From contig NC_010718.1 of the NCBI RefSeq assembly GCF_000020005.1, positions 811,001-875,000 on the forward strand: a stretch of DNA of 64,000 nucleotides, read 5' to 3'. Within the stretch, counting starts at the first letter, position 1, and each line of letters opens with the position of its first letter. The notes beneath the pieces are model-generated. The model was not told where the DNA came from and did no database searches. It saw nothing but the letters and a program-made list of their open reading frames with translations. Shown here in pieces: positions 36,937-45,838 of this stretch. This DNA comes from Natranaerobius thermophilus JW/NM-WN-LF. GTDB taxonomy: Bacteria > Bacillota > Natranaerobiia > Natranaerobiales > Natranaerobiaceae. The translations under genes were made by a program, and so were the position numbers.

Positions 36937-38934
36937 GTGTCTAGCAAATATGATATTTATTGGAAAAAAAGAATAAATGATATAGCAAAGTTAATTCAAG
37001 AAGCTAAAAAATTTAGATATAGCAGTAAATTAAGTGTAAATGATTTAGTAAACTACGGAAAAAGAAAAAATTGGTATGGCGTAGTTGAAGTCCATCAGGA
37101 AGGAGTTAATAAGGGAGAAATGGCTCATGCAAGGTCGCTTGGTAATATTGTTTATGATGAGCTTAATTATATTTTGGATGATAAAACTCTAAAGTTAACT
37201 GTAACTTCAGATTTACAGCTTATGATAGAATTAGTAATAGCAGCGAATACAAAAGTTAGTAAGGGACCAGGTGAATTTAATTGTGAAAATAATGATCAGA
37301 TTCAAGAGGACTATCAACAAAAAGCTTATCAAACAAAAGAAGAAATCCAAGTAAACCAAAATAAGGTTGTAGATATATTTAAAGATATACCTTGGGATGT
37401 TTGGGAGTGTATAGTGAAAGTTGAACCAGAGTGGGTGAACATGATTGATTTACTGAGATATTATGATTTTGGCACTTTTTCAACCTTAATGGTTGTTGCT
37501 GGTTTAAATGATTTTCAGTTGAAAGGAAAAGCAGAAAAAGCTTATTGGATGCCATTAAGGGAACAAATTACAAATACTTCTATTCCTTCTACACCATATC
37601 AGTTAGCTAAAACCTTAGAACCCTTTTACCGAAAAGAACGACATGGTCAATTAAAGATTGAACGACTACACAAGTTCTTAAACAGTAATTTAGCCAACTT
37701 ATTATGGAATAATCAAGCACAGAATGTGGCTAAAATTTTACCTTATATTTGGCGGGAATTAGCTAAAACCATGAATCAAGATTATAATGCAAAAACTATT
37801 GTTTTTGCTATGAAGTGCTTAGGTTTAAGCTTATTAATGGTAGGAGAAAATGGTTTTGATTTTGCTAGGGTTCCTATTCCTGTAGATATACGAGTCTTAA
37901 AACTAACTAAAAATCTTGGACTCTGTAAAGAATGCAATGAATCAGAAGTTCAACGAATTTGGAGTGATGCCCTTAAGCAGTTAAGGAACTACTACCCAGA
38001 AATAACAATGATACATTTGGATAGCTTAGTTTGGCAAATTGCTTCACTTGATAAAGACCAGCTTAAGACTTATTTTGAAGATCTTGGGATTCTGAAAGTA
38101 GCAAATAATTTGTTAGCATTTCAAGGGATGTCTAACTTGACTGAAAATAATTACAAAATCATAAGTAATCATAAAACAATAGAAGCGCCAAAATTAAGCC
38201 AAAATAAGATTTTTAAAAACTTTAATCAGAAAGAAAATATTGTCTGTGTAATTCCCTGTTGCAAGAGTAAAAAACCATCTGGAGATCTTGTTAAACCTGA
38301 AAGGTCTATTAAGCCGCAAGATATTCCAGAGACTTGGGGACAACTTCGAAATGGTAGAAAAGGCATGGAATATAGTATTGATTTTGGTACTTCTTTGACT
38401 ACAGCAATTCATTTATATACCGGACACTTTTATAAACCTTTATTTTCTATAAAAGAACAGATTATAAATAAAATCCAAAAAGGCGAGATAAGTATTTTAA
38501 TTATATCAGCTGGTTATGGAATTTTGAATGCACTTGAACCTATTCATAATTATGATGAACTAATGAAAGGAAGAGTGGCTTCATGGTGGAAAAAAAATAG
38601 ATTAGAAAACGTATTATCAGAATATTTATTAAAAAAACAACCAGATAAAGTATACGGATTCTTTGCAGGGGGAGAAAATTGGAATTTTAACTCTTCTAGC
38701 TACAGATTTTTCTATACGGAAGGGGTTAAAATTGCGCTAAGAAAAGGTTTAAAATCAGATGTAGGTTGTTTTTACAGAAAAGAGGGAATGGGAGCTTCAT
38801 CAATTTTAGGTGTCTTAGGACATACAATGAAAAAATTTTTAGAATATGAATTTGATGACAATTTTGTTAAGGATGTCATGCAGCATGATAGGAAAGAGAA
38901 AGGAATCGTTATAGGTTATCGCCCTTTTGTATAA
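36937..38934 (+). CDS. AGOG-like DNA glycosylase/lyase fused to a YaaA/DUF6884-like domain
   Basis: A 665-residue protein. The middle (about 150-400) resembles archaeal AGOG 8-oxoguanine glycosylases of the HhH-GPD superfamily: K293 in TIVFAMKCLG as the candidate Schiff-base lysine, D317 in IPIPVDIRVLKLT, then IHLDSLVWQIA. The C-terminal part (about 435-600) resembles YaaA/DUF6884: IPCCKSKKP, AIHLYTGHFYKPL, ISAGYGILNALEPIHNYDEL. The N-terminal 100 residues are unassigned. Glycosylases that remove modified bases are a known type of phage defence, so this may detect altered guanine or other bases. The GTG at 36937 follows GAGGTG; another GTG at 36928 lies within it. Confidence 0.78.
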   Translation: MSSKYDIYWKKRINDIAKLIQEAKKFRYSSKLSVNDLVNYGKRKNWYGVVEVHQEGVNKGEMAHARSLGNIVYDELNYILDDKTLKLTVTSDLQLMIELVIAANTKVSKGPGEFNCENNDQIQEDYQQKAYQTKEEIQVNQNKVVDIFKDIPWDVWECIVKVEPEWVNMIDLLRYYDFGTFSTLMVVAGLNDFQLKGKAEKAYWMPLREQITNTSIPSTPYQLAKTLEPFYRKERHGQLKIERLHKFLNSNLANLLWNNQAQNVAKILPYIWRELAKTMNQDYNAKTIVFAMKCLGLSLLMVGENGFDFARVPIPVDIRVLKLTKNLGLCKECNESEVQRIWSDALKQLRNYYPEITMIHLDSLVWQIASLDKDQLKTYFEDLGILKVANNLLAFQGMSNLTENNYKIISNHKTIEAPKLSQNKIFKNFNQKENIVCVIPCCKSKKPSGDLVKPERSIKPQDIPETWGQLRNGRKGMEYSIDFGTSLTTAIHLYTGHFYKPLFSIKEQIINKIQKGEISILIISAGYGILNALEPIHNYDELMKGRVASWWKKNRLENVLSEYLLKKQPDKVYGFFAGGENWNFNSSSYRFFYTEGVKIALRKGLKSDVGCFYRKEGMGASSILGVLGHTMKKFLEYEFDDNFVKDVMQHDRKEKGIVIGYRPFV

Positions 38935-38966
38935 AATCTCTTTGAAATTAATTAAAAAGAGTTCTG

Positions 38967-39011
38967 GGGAGGGGAACTTTCATCTCGCGCTAGGTGGAGT
39001 TCCCTTCTTTT
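38967..39011 (+). terminator. Terminator after the glycosylase-YaaA gene
   Basis: An AGGGGAACT arm pairs with AGTTCCCTT (38970-38978 with 38998-39006) and is followed by CTTTT. It lies about 35 bp after the stop. Confidence 0.65.
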
Positions 39012-39036
39012 GATTAATGGATATGCTTACTTTTGG

Positions 39037-39070
39037 AAAACTGAGGACAAAATTTGTCCTCAGTTTTTTA
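39037..39070 (+). terminator. Terminator hairpin that is the insertion target of the intron
   Basis: AAAACTGAGGACA and its complement form a stem with a short loop, followed by a T-run that ends 3 nt before the intron. A near-identical hairpin lies at 46686-46720. It stands alone after another terminator, so it may have been carried along with the intron target. Confidence 0.8.
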
Positions 39071-39072
39071 TT

Positions 39073-40987
39073 GTGCGCCATGCATGACGATTAGCTAGGT
39101 GGTGTAAGTCCACTATGGGGGTTTGTAGTTACCAACCATTAGCCAAGAGCAAGGGTGCCCATCGTGAGGTGGGATCTGAAGGAAGCTTAAGGCAAAATTC
39201 CGACCCAAGGCACACGAACATCATCAGGCATAAGGTATGGGATGAGTTTGCAATACAAAACGAAGTCCAATCAACTACACGGACATACCAGTGTAAATGA
39301 TGTGGGTACATGGAATGAAAGTTAATCGTCTTACCGTGGGAGGTCTCATGGACGTGGCAAGATGAACTTCGAACCACGGTTGAAATAAGATTTGTCATGA
39401 GAAGTCAGCAGATTCCATAGTACTTGATGAGGTCGACATCATTAAGGAAGGGATGAACCTAGGAGGAGATCAGTAAATGACTGTTACCAATAAAGGAATG
39501 AAGTGCCGCCAACTTCTGACAGGCGAAAGCTGCAAAGAAGGCTCACCGCAGAAGAATAGTGCGGAACACGAAGGATATGCGGGAGTGCACAGTTCTTTAA
39601 GGATAACTGAAAACAACATCTCCAATGCAAACTTGTCGAAGGGGAATTTGCTAGAGGAAATTTTGGATAGAGACAACATGAATAAAGCATTCAAGAAAAT
39701 AAAATCCAACAAAGGCTCTCACGGGATTGATGGGATGGGAGTAGATGAACTTCTACAATATCTCAAAGAAAACGGGGACCACCTCAGGCAAAGAGTCCTG
39801 GACGGTAAATACCGCCCTAATCCCGTCAGAAGGGTAGAGATACCTAAAGAAGATGGGAAGAAAAGAAAATTAGGCATACCTACAGTGGTAGACAGGGTAA
39901 TCCAACAAGCAATAGCCCAAGTACTATCTCCAATATATGAGGAGCAATTCTCAGATAACAGCTATGGTTTTCGCCCTGGACGCAGTACTCATGATGCAAT
40001 TAAGAAAAGTCAACAAAACATAAATGAAGGATACAAATATGTAGTAGATATGGACTTGGAGAAATACTTTGACACAGTAAACCAGAGCAAATTGATAGAA
40101 GTGCTATCTAAGACAATAAAAGACGGTCGAGTAATATCTCTTATCAACAAATATCTAAGAGCAGGAGTAATGATCAAACACACCTATAAGGATACAGAAG
40201 TTGGCGTGCCCCAGGGCGGGCCTCTTAGCCCTATCCTCAGTAACATAATGCTCCACGAATTGGATAAAGAACTTGAGAAAAGGGGGCACGAATTCGTCCG
40301 CTATGCGGACGACCTGCTAATCTTTTGTAAAAGCAGAAGAAGTGCCGGACGCACCTTGAAGAACATACTACCCTTCATCGAAAATAAACTATTTCTCAAA
40401 GTAAATAAAGATAAAACTGTAGTTGCCTATGTAGGAAAGGTAAGATTTCTTGGGTTTGGCTTTTACAGACATAAAGGAAAAGCCAGATTAAGAGTTCATC
40501 TTAAATCAGTTACAAAGATGAGAACGAGAATAAAAGAACTCACATCTAGAAGTTATGGAATAAGCAACGAAGCCAGAGCAAAGAAACTTAGCCGATACAT
40601 TATGGGTTGGGTTAACTACTTTAAACCAGCTGATATGAAGAATCTGTTAATAAATACTGACAGTTGGATGAGAAGGCGTATTCGCATGATTTACTGGAAA
40701 CAATGGAAGAAAGTGAGAACAAAATTTAAAATGCTCAAGTTCTTTGGAGCCAATAAATACAAAGCATGGGAATATGCAAACACAAGAAAGGGCTACTGGA
40801 GAATTTCCAATAGCCCCGTCTTATCCAAATCCCTTGGAAATGATGTAATCAAAGGATTTGGTTTCCTATTCTTTTCGGAATATTATCGACAAGTTAAAGC
40901 GTAAACTAGGAACCGCCGTGTACCGAACGGTTTGCTCGGTGGTGTGAGAGGTCGGTAGATAAAATAATTATCTACCTCCTACTCGAT
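39073..40987 (+). mobile_element. Group II intron (group IIC-like), about 1.9 kb
   Basis: It begins with GTGCGCC at 39073, a standard group II 5' end, and ends with a domain V-like hairpin (about 40911-40946, AACCGCCGTG...GGTGGTG) and a domain VI stem up to CTACTCGAT. It encodes a reverse transcriptase. Insertion directly after a terminator hairpin, the small size and the lack of an HNH domain in the protein all point to group IIC. Short frames in its first 400 bp are ribozyme sequence and not genes. Confidence 0.9.
39477..40904 (+). CDS. ltrA: Group II intron reverse transcriptase/maturase
   Basis: A 475-residue protein with the RT core (about 60-310): LGIPTVVDRVIQQAIAQVL, SYGFRPGRSTHDAI, VPQGGPLSPILSN and the active-site RYADD. 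The maturase X domain follows (about 345-430, RYIMGWVNYF), and the C-terminal helical region ends at GFLFFSEYYRQVKA. There is no HNH endonuclease. It helps the intron fold for splicing and copies it into new sites. GGAGGAGATC precedes the ATG. The frame is intact, so the intron may be mobile. Confidence 0.94.
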   Translation: MTVTNKGMKCRQLLTGESCKEGSPQKNSAEHEGYAGVHSSLRITENNISNANLSKGNLLEEILDRDNMNKAFKKIKSNKGSHGIDGMGVDELLQYLKENGDHLRQRVLDGKYRPNPVRRVEIPKEDGKKRKLGIPTVVDRVIQQAIAQVLSPIYEEQFSDNSYGFRPGRSTHDAIKKSQQNINEGYKYVVDMDLEKYFDTVNQSKLIEVLSKTIKDGRVISLINKYLRAGVMIKHTYKDTEVGVPQGGPLSPILSNIMLHELDKELEKRGHEFVRYADDLLIFCKSRRSAGRTLKNILPFIENKLFLKVNKDKTVVAYVGKVRFLGFGFYRHKGKARLRVHLKSVTKMRTRIKELTSRSYGISNEARAKKLSRYIMGWVNYFKPADMKNLLINTDSWMRRRIRMIYWKQWKKVRTKFKMLKFFGANKYKAWEYANTRKGYWRISNSPVLSKSLGNDVIKGFGFLFFSEYYRQVKA

Positions 40988-41084
40988 TTGACAGACAGTT
41001 GTCAAAGGAAATAGTTAAAATATTAGTACAATACTTAACTGAGCATATAAAGTTTGAACACTTTTACGAGTTGGAGCTGTTAAG

Positions 41085-41519
41085 ATGATTTTTAAGACAG
41101 TTATTGTCACTATACCACTTATAATTGGCAGTATGATATATATTGGCTGGCGTCCAGAAAGCACATTGATGTTTTTCTGGTTTGATAGAGTTGGGCTTTT
41201 AGAATTAATTATGCAATTACGGGAGTTGCTTTCATATTACACTATACCGGATTGGTTACTGTATTGGGGTCCTAATGGATTATGGACCTTATCTTTTACA
41301 GCAATTATGGGTTTTATTTGGTTTACAGATGAACCAAAACTCGGGAAATTGTGGTTATTAGTACCTATTATTTTTGGAATAACTATTGAATTAGGTCAGC
41401 TAATGAATATTTTACCGGGAACCTTTTGTTATGGTGATTTAATTGCTCACGGTATTGGGGCTTTTACAGCCTTTATAATACTTAAAATATCTTTTTTAAG
41501 GGGGAGGTCCACATGTTAA
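41085..41519 (+). CDS. VanZ-like membrane protein
   Basis: A 144-residue protein with four predicted membrane helices. GPNGLWTLSFTAIMGFIW and GDLIAHGIGAFTAFI fit the VanZ/RDD-like small membrane family (the latter resembles the conserved D-x-x-x-N/H-x-x-G pattern). The function is not established; VanZ relatives affect glycopeptide sensitivity. It overlaps the next gene by 7 bp. A weak GGAG site lies before the ATG. Confidence 0.65.
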   Translation: MIFKTVIVTIPLIIGSMIYIGWRPESTLMFFWFDRVGLLELIMQLRELLSYYTIPDWLLYWGPNGLWTLSFTAIMGFIWFTDEPKLGKLWLLVPIIFGITIELGQLMNILPGTFCYGDLIAHGIGAFTAFIILKISFLRGRSTC

Positions 41520-42109
41520 TTAAAAGACATGTAATTACAATCTTAGTTGTTTGCTTATTTTTAGTATTGGCCATTGGTAGTGCTGATGAAGAAGAGCCAG
41601 AAGCTGTTGATAATGGAGAAGCAGAGGTTAAGGAAGAGGATGAACAGGATGAAGCTAAAGATGAGGGAGAAAAAGATATAGAGGAAGATGAAGAACCTGA
41701 ACAGGCTGATGAGGTATTTAATATCGGCGATACAGTTAAGATGGGAGAGCTAGAATTTACCGTAAATAGTGCTCGTTGGGATACAGGAGATGAATTTATG
41801 GGACCAGATGAAGGAGAGAGATGGTTAGTAATTGATTGTACCATTGAAAACTTGTCTGATGAGTCAACGTCTATCTCTAGTATGATGATGTTTGATTTAA
41901 TTGATGAAGAACATTATTCTAATGATCTGTCTATGGGTGCTGATACTGAAGGCCAACTTGATGGAGAACTGGGTGGCGGTCGAACTATGCGCGGAGAAAT
42001 TGCTTATAGTGTTTCGGAAGATCATAGTGAATGGGAGTTTATTTTTGAACCGGAATTATTTGGATTTGGTCAGGCGATTTATGCTATTAGTGAAGATGAG
42101 GTTCAGTAG
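41513..42109 (+). CDS. Exported acidic protein with DUF4352 domain
   Basis: A 198-residue protein. An N-terminal signal-type helix (residues 5-22) has no convincing lipobox. An extremely acidic linker follows (about 24-65, mostly Glu and Asp). A DUF4352 (telokin-like, Ig-fold) domain then begins at FNIGDTVKMGELEFTV. The extreme negative charge is what one expects of a protein exposed to high salt. Function unknown; DUF4352 proteins are typically cell-envelope associated. GGGGGAGG precedes the ATG and overlaps the VanZ-like gene. Confidence 0.78.
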   Translation: MLIKRHVITILVVCLFLVLAIGSADEEEPEAVDNGEAEVKEEDEQDEAKDEGEKDIEEDEEPEQADEVFNIGDTVKMGELEFTVNSARWDTGDEFMGPDEGERWLVIDCTIENLSDESTSISSMMMFDLIDEEHYSNDLSMGADTEGQLDGELGGGRTMRGEIAYSVSEDHSEWEFIFEPELFGFGQAIYAISEDEVQ

Positions 42110-42141
42110 GAGCCGGTAGCTCTATTGCAGGTGATGAAGAC

Positions 42142-42276
42142 TTGTCTAATGTTGCAGCTGTGGGAGTATTGGTTGCATTCCTATTCTGGGGAGTGATTTC
42201 GATAATCCTTGCAATTCTAAGCTATATTAGTCATAGTAGGATAAATCACACAAATGATCAGGTAGTAGAAAAGTAG
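42142..42276 (+). CDS. Possible 44-residue single-helix membrane peptide
   Basis: A frame from TTG with a weak AGGTGATG site encodes one strong hydrophobic helix (VLVAFLFWGVISIILAIL) and a polar tail. The frame is open further upstream without a start codon, so it may instead be the end of a decayed gene. Confidence 0.35.
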   Translation: MSNVAAVGVLVAFLFWGVISIILAILSYISHSRINHTNDQVVEK

Positions 42277-42350
42277 TATCAGGAAGGGATTTACAAGTTA
42301 AATGAAGAACTAGTAAATTTAGTTGACGTAAACAGGTAAGAGGTGGGGTT

Positions 42351-43289
42351 ATGAAACTTGATCGGTTGGTACGGGTGATGTCAGTAGCTGAAAAGATCAG
42401 GAAAGAACCTGGTATTACCTATAATGAATTGGCCCAGGAATTTGATGTATCTGTGAGAACAGTTAGAAGAGATGTCAGTGTTTTAGAACAAGCTGGATTG
42501 CCAGTGCAAAATTATCATGGACTTAGATTTATGTCCGATGTTGAGCTGCCAAAAGTACAATTTGAACCTGATGAAGTCATACTTTTATTGTTAATGGTAA
42601 ATTTCATATCGAGATATGAAATAGATAATCAGATCCCTAATAGCTTATATGAAAAGTTAAAACAATATCTTCCTGAAAAAATGATGGATAAATATCAGCA
42701 TATTCAAAAGAGTGTATTAATCCACCCCCATGACAATGAACAAGATGGAAGAAATATAGTCCGGAGATTTAAAGATATTATAGAATGTAAAAACCGTGTA
42801 AAAATTTATTATCAATCCCATTCATCAAAACAAGAAAACTGGCGAATGGTTGATCCTTATGGGGTGTTTTTCAAAAAACGGGCGTGGTATATGGTAGGGT
42901 ACTGTCATAGGCATTTAGATATTAGAATATTCAAATGTAATAGAATTAAAAAAATTAAATCATTACCAGATATGTATGATATTCCTAACGATTTTGATTT
43001 GGAAGAGTTTTTGTCAGATAGTTTTGAACTGATGAAAGGTGAACCCACCAAAATCAAGATAAAATTCACACAAGAAGTGGCATCATTAATTGAAGAGACG
43101 GTGTTCTATAAAAAAGAAAAGAAATTTAGAAATAATGGAGATATTATTTATGAGTTAGAAGTAGCTAACTGGCGGGAAGTATTTTCATGGGTACTATCTT
43201 TCGGTAGAAAGGCAGAAATCTTAGAACCTGGATGGATGCGGGAAAAAATGATTAATGAACTTGAGTTAATGAAAGTTATGTATGACTAA
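42351..43289 (+). CDS. WYL-domain transcriptional regulator
   Basis: A 312-residue protein. The N-terminal winged helix-turn-helix (about 10-60) includes ITYNELAQEFDVSVRTVRRD. The WYL domain (about 140-230) has the core AWYMVGYCHRHLDIRIFKCNRI, with WYM in place of WYL. A WCX-like C-terminal extension ends LEPGWMREKMINEL. WYL proteins sense nucleic-acid ligands and control defence or repair genes. Here it could regulate the genes around it, but no operator was identified. GAGGTGGGG precedes the ATG. Confidence 0.87.
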   Translation: MKLDRLVRVMSVAEKIRKEPGITYNELAQEFDVSVRTVRRDVSVLEQAGLPVQNYHGLRFMSDVELPKVQFEPDEVILLLLMVNFISRYEIDNQIPNSLYEKLKQYLPEKMMDKYQHIQKSVLIHPHDNEQDGRNIVRRFKDIIECKNRVKIYYQSHSSKQENWRMVDPYGVFFKKRAWYMVGYCHRHLDIRIFKCNRIKKIKSLPDMYDIPNDFDLEEFLSDSFELMKGEPTKIKIKFTQEVASLIEETVFYKKEKKFRNNGDIIYELEVANWREVFSWVLSFGRKAEILEPGWMREKMINELELMKVMYD

Positions 43290-43319
43290 AAGTTGGTTAG
43301 ATGGGGAGGGGGTGTTATT

Positions 43320-43751
43320 ATGAAAACTATTATTGATCCTGATCCAAGAAACATTGATAGAGGATGGTTAAAGCATTCCATTATTTTATATGCAAAACTT
43401 GATAATGAGGAATTAACCTCTAATAAAGATCATATTCCATCAGCGTAACTTTTGTATTTTGCACTTAAAAAAGCGTTTAAGGTAGGGAAAAGTGAGCAAG
43501 CCAAACAGATTATGGAAGATTCTTCATTTCGCAAATCAGTTAGAACAATAATCAGTGATGAAGAAAAAAATGGATATAAATTGGTTCCAGATACTAATAT
43601 ATTAATCTACAAAAATAGTCTGACTTTAGGTACAAACTTCAGTAAAACAATAGCAATAGCCCAAGAATTGGATGTAAAATTGAAACTGATAATTACTTGG
43701 AAAAAGGGTCCAAACCAGGGTGAAAAGGTTGAAGTTATTGTAAATGAATAA
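43320..43751 (+). pseudogene. Unknown small gene interrupted by one in-frame TAA
   Basis: A strong GGGGAGGGGG site precedes ATG 43320. The frame gives 42 residues (MKTIIDPDPRN...), hits TAA at 43446-43448 and continues in the same frame for 100 more residues to 43751 (ending KKGPNQGEKVEVIVNE). No shift is needed, so a single base change explains the break. The family is not recognised. The second part could only be translated alone from TTG 43452, which has no ribosome site. Confidence 0.65.
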
Positions 43752-43929
43752 TTTTTCTTATGGCGGTAAGGAGCTGCTTCGATATTTTACTAGGAAGAAA
43801 AAGTCTTACGACGAAATAATTGGAATAACTATACTATTTGATTGGGATTTTCATGATCTTAAATTTGAAGTAGTCGCCACGCACTCTCGTGACTTCAGTC
43901 ATGAGTTAGTGGCGACATATACAGTATAA
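43744..43929 (+). CDS. Possible 61-residue protein, probably truncated
   Basis: The ATG overlaps the end of the previous frame. The first 45 residues look protein-like (RYFTRKKKSYDEIIGIT), but the last 18 are encoded by a hairpin related to an IS605 end, so the true C-terminus has probably been lost. No family recognised. Confidence 0.35.
   Translation: MNNFSYGGKELLRYFTRKKKSYDEIIGITILFDWDFHDLKFEVVATHSRDFSHELVATYTV
43873..43916. repeat. Solo IS605-type end hairpin
   Basis: GTCGCCAC/GTGGCGAC (43873-43880 with 43909-43916) encloses CTCGTGAC-loop-GTCATGAG (43886-43905). The inner hairpin is the same, apart from one loop base, as the right-end hairpin of the element at 45478-45497. It is therefore likely a footprint of a related element. 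Confidence 0.6.
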
Positions 43930-44093
43930 AACACAACTTCATCTCCCAAAATACCCTTTTTATACTGGAATTATATAACTACATACTGAATCTTTGATTC
44001 AGTGGTGGGATGAAGTGCTAATTTTTTGTGACATAATAGAACTTATGTTCGGTATGTGGTATAATATAGATATAGCCCAAAGAGAGGTTATTT

Positions 44094-44246
44094 AAGTGGA
44101 ACCATGATAAAAACCATGTTCACATTCTGTTCAAAGCAAAATCGAAAAGTGAATTATCAAAATTTATCAACACATATAAAAGCTACAGTATCAGAAAATA
44201 CGCAAGAGCGATGACAGATTATATAAAAAGTCAAAAAATCAAATAG
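44094..44246 (+). pseudogene. Relic of the Y1 transposase TnpA
   Basis: About 50 codons: WNHDKNHVHILFKAKSKSEL retains the HUH metal site (H-V-H), and YIKSQKIK at the end resembles the C-terminal tyrosine helix. The N-terminus and most of the middle are missing and there is no start codon, so it is an internal-deletion remnant. Confidence 0.7.
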
Positions 44247-44264
44247 AAAGCGAGGCGAACTATC

Positions 44265-45375
44265 CTGTTAAAGGCATATAATTATCGACTATACCCAAAT
44301 GAAATACAGAAAGAACAATTAGCTAAAACTTTCGGGTGTGTTAGATTTGTGTATAATCATTACTTAGACAAGAAAATAAATCTGTATGAAGACAAACAAG
44401 GATCTCTATCTAAAATAGATTGCAACAACCACTTAAACCGAGAACTAAAGAAAGAATTTATGTGGCTTAAGGAAGTAGATAAGTTTGCCTTGACTAACTC
44501 TATTTACAATCTTGATAATGCTTTTTAGACGAGTTAACAAAGGAAATGAAAAAGCTGGATTTCCTAAATTCAAGAGTAAGCACAGCAATAAATTCAGCTA
44601 TACAACCAATTTCACCAATAACAATATAGAAGTTGATTTTTCAGAAAATAGAATCAAACTACCTAAACTAAAGTGGGTAGAAGCAAAAGTACATAGAGAA
44701 TTTGATGGAAAAATAAAGTCAGCAACAATATCTCAAAACCCCAGTGGCAGATATTTTGTAAGTATTCTTGTGGATGTAGAGAAAAAGGCTTTGCCGAGAG
44801 TGGACAAGAATATAGGTTTTGACCTGGGTATTAGTGATTTTCTAATCGATAGCGATGGGAATAAGATACCTAATCCTAAAAACCTATCCAAATACGAAAG
44901 GAAATTAGCCAAACTACAAAGGCAACTATTCAAGAAGCAAAAAGGCAGTAACAATAGAAAAAAGATGAGAATTAAAATTGCAAGGCTTCATGAGAAGATT
45001 TTAGATGCCAGAAAAGACTTCTTACATAAATTGTCTTCACAGATTATAAACGAAAACCAAGTTATAGTTAGTGAAGACTTAAAAGTAAGTGGTATGATCA
45101 AAAATTCTAAACTAGCTAAATCAATATCAGATGTATCTTGGTCAGAACTTGCCAGACAACTAGAATATAAAGCTAACTGGTATTCTAGAACTTATATCCA
45201 GATAGATAGATTTTTCCCATCAAGTCAATTATGTTCTAGTTGTACAGCGAAGAACACAGAAGTTAAAAATCTTTCAATTAGAGAATGGACTTGTGATAAC
45301 TGTGGAACCCATCATGATAGGGACGTAAATTCTAGTAAAAACATTCTTTAAGAAGGACTTAGAACGTTAGCCTAA
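44265..45375 (+). pseudogene. tnpB: TnpB RNA-guided nuclease gene with frameshift and early stop
   Basis: The N-terminal part (LLKAYNYRLYPNEIQKEQLA) stops at 44526, just before RRVNKGNEKAGFPKFKSKHS, which continues in another frame. Several residues normally between AF and FFRRV are missing. The RuvC residues (D in FDLGISDF, E in VSEDLKVSGM, D in HDRDVNSSKN) and the zinc ribbon (CSSC, CDNC) remain. A TAA at 45349 replaces the codon after NIL; the frame then reads EGLRTLA to the natural stop. TnpB enzymes are transposon-encoded, RNA-guided nucleases; this copy looks inactive unless read through. Confidence 0.8.
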
Positions 45376-45505
45376 CAATAAATGTAGGGTAGGAACTATC
45401 CAAATTAACGCCTGTGGAGAATACGGTGCAACAAGGCCGGTCTGAGAAGCAGGAAATTCTAGTAGTGATACTAGAAGCTCGTGACTTTAGTCATGAGAGG
45501 TTCAC
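45300..45505 (+). ncRNA. Candidate omega RNA of the TnpB element
   Basis: TnpB guide RNAs come from the 3' end of tnpB and the right end of the element. Here the stretch after tnpB is conserved-looking and structured: TTCTAGTA/TACTAGAA (45457-45476) is followed by the end hairpin 45478-45497. The guide would be read from the flank after 45505. The exact limits are guesses. Confidence 0.4.
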
Positions 45506-45595
45506 AGAAGGAGTAATGAATAAACATAGAATATAGTGATTAGGATATCTAATATATTAAGATTAGCACATATTATTTTGGGTTATAATAATTTA

Positions 45596-45643
45596 TTACC
45601 AATAGCTATAAAAACTGTTATAATATAAAGTAACACACAGTTT
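45596..45643 (+). promoter_or_regulatory. Promoter with overlapping operator of the GNAT pair
   Basis: TTACCA, 17 nt, TATAAT (45619-45624) forms a sigma-A promoter. AAACTGT (45612-45618) and its complement (45637-45643) bracket the -10 region, as in self-repressed toxin-antitoxin operons. Operator function is inferred. Confidence 0.55.
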
Positions 45644-45661
45644 ACTAGGAAGGTGAAATGT

Positions 45662-45838
45662 ATGGCAACAAAAAGTATTTTAAAAAATATTAATATAAGA
45701 AGAAAGTCTTTTTGCCGCAATTTTATAAATGCTTTAGAAAATGCAAAAGGAAGAAAATCTAAAGAAGTAAAATTAAGTAGACCTGTTACCGAAATTAAAG
45801 GAGAAAAAATAAAAGAAATATTCGGTAATGAAAGATGA
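45662..45838 (+). CDS. Small basic protein, antitoxin-like
   Basis: A 58-residue, lysine/arginine-rich protein (ILKNINIRRKSFCRNFINALENAKGRKSKEV) with a helical first half and a short tail. GGAAGGTG precedes ATG 45662. The stop overlaps the next start as ATGA. Placement and size fit the antitoxin of a GNAT-type pair; the sequence itself is not diagnostic. Confidence 0.7.
   Translation: MATKSILKNINIRRKSFCRNFINALENAKGRKSKEVKLSRPVTEIKGEKIKEIFGNER

Larger units (their letters stand above)
44031..45505 (+). mobile_element. Decayed IS200/IS605-type element
   Basis: Contains a shortened tnpA relic and a tnpB with two lesions. The right end has the expected subterminal hairpin (45478-45497) followed by AGGTTCAC. 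The left limit is uncertain; small palindromes lie at 43986-44002 and 44031-44048. It cannot move on its own because tnpA is destroyed. Confidence 0.7.

Noticed and set aside
39115-39300. Open frame after the second terminator hairpin
   Set aside because: It lies in the ribozyme part of the group II intron and has no ribosome site.
44512-45351. Intact TnpB starting at 44512
   Set aside because: The N-terminal 85 codons of TnpB are in another frame just upstream, so this is only the 3' part of a broken gene.
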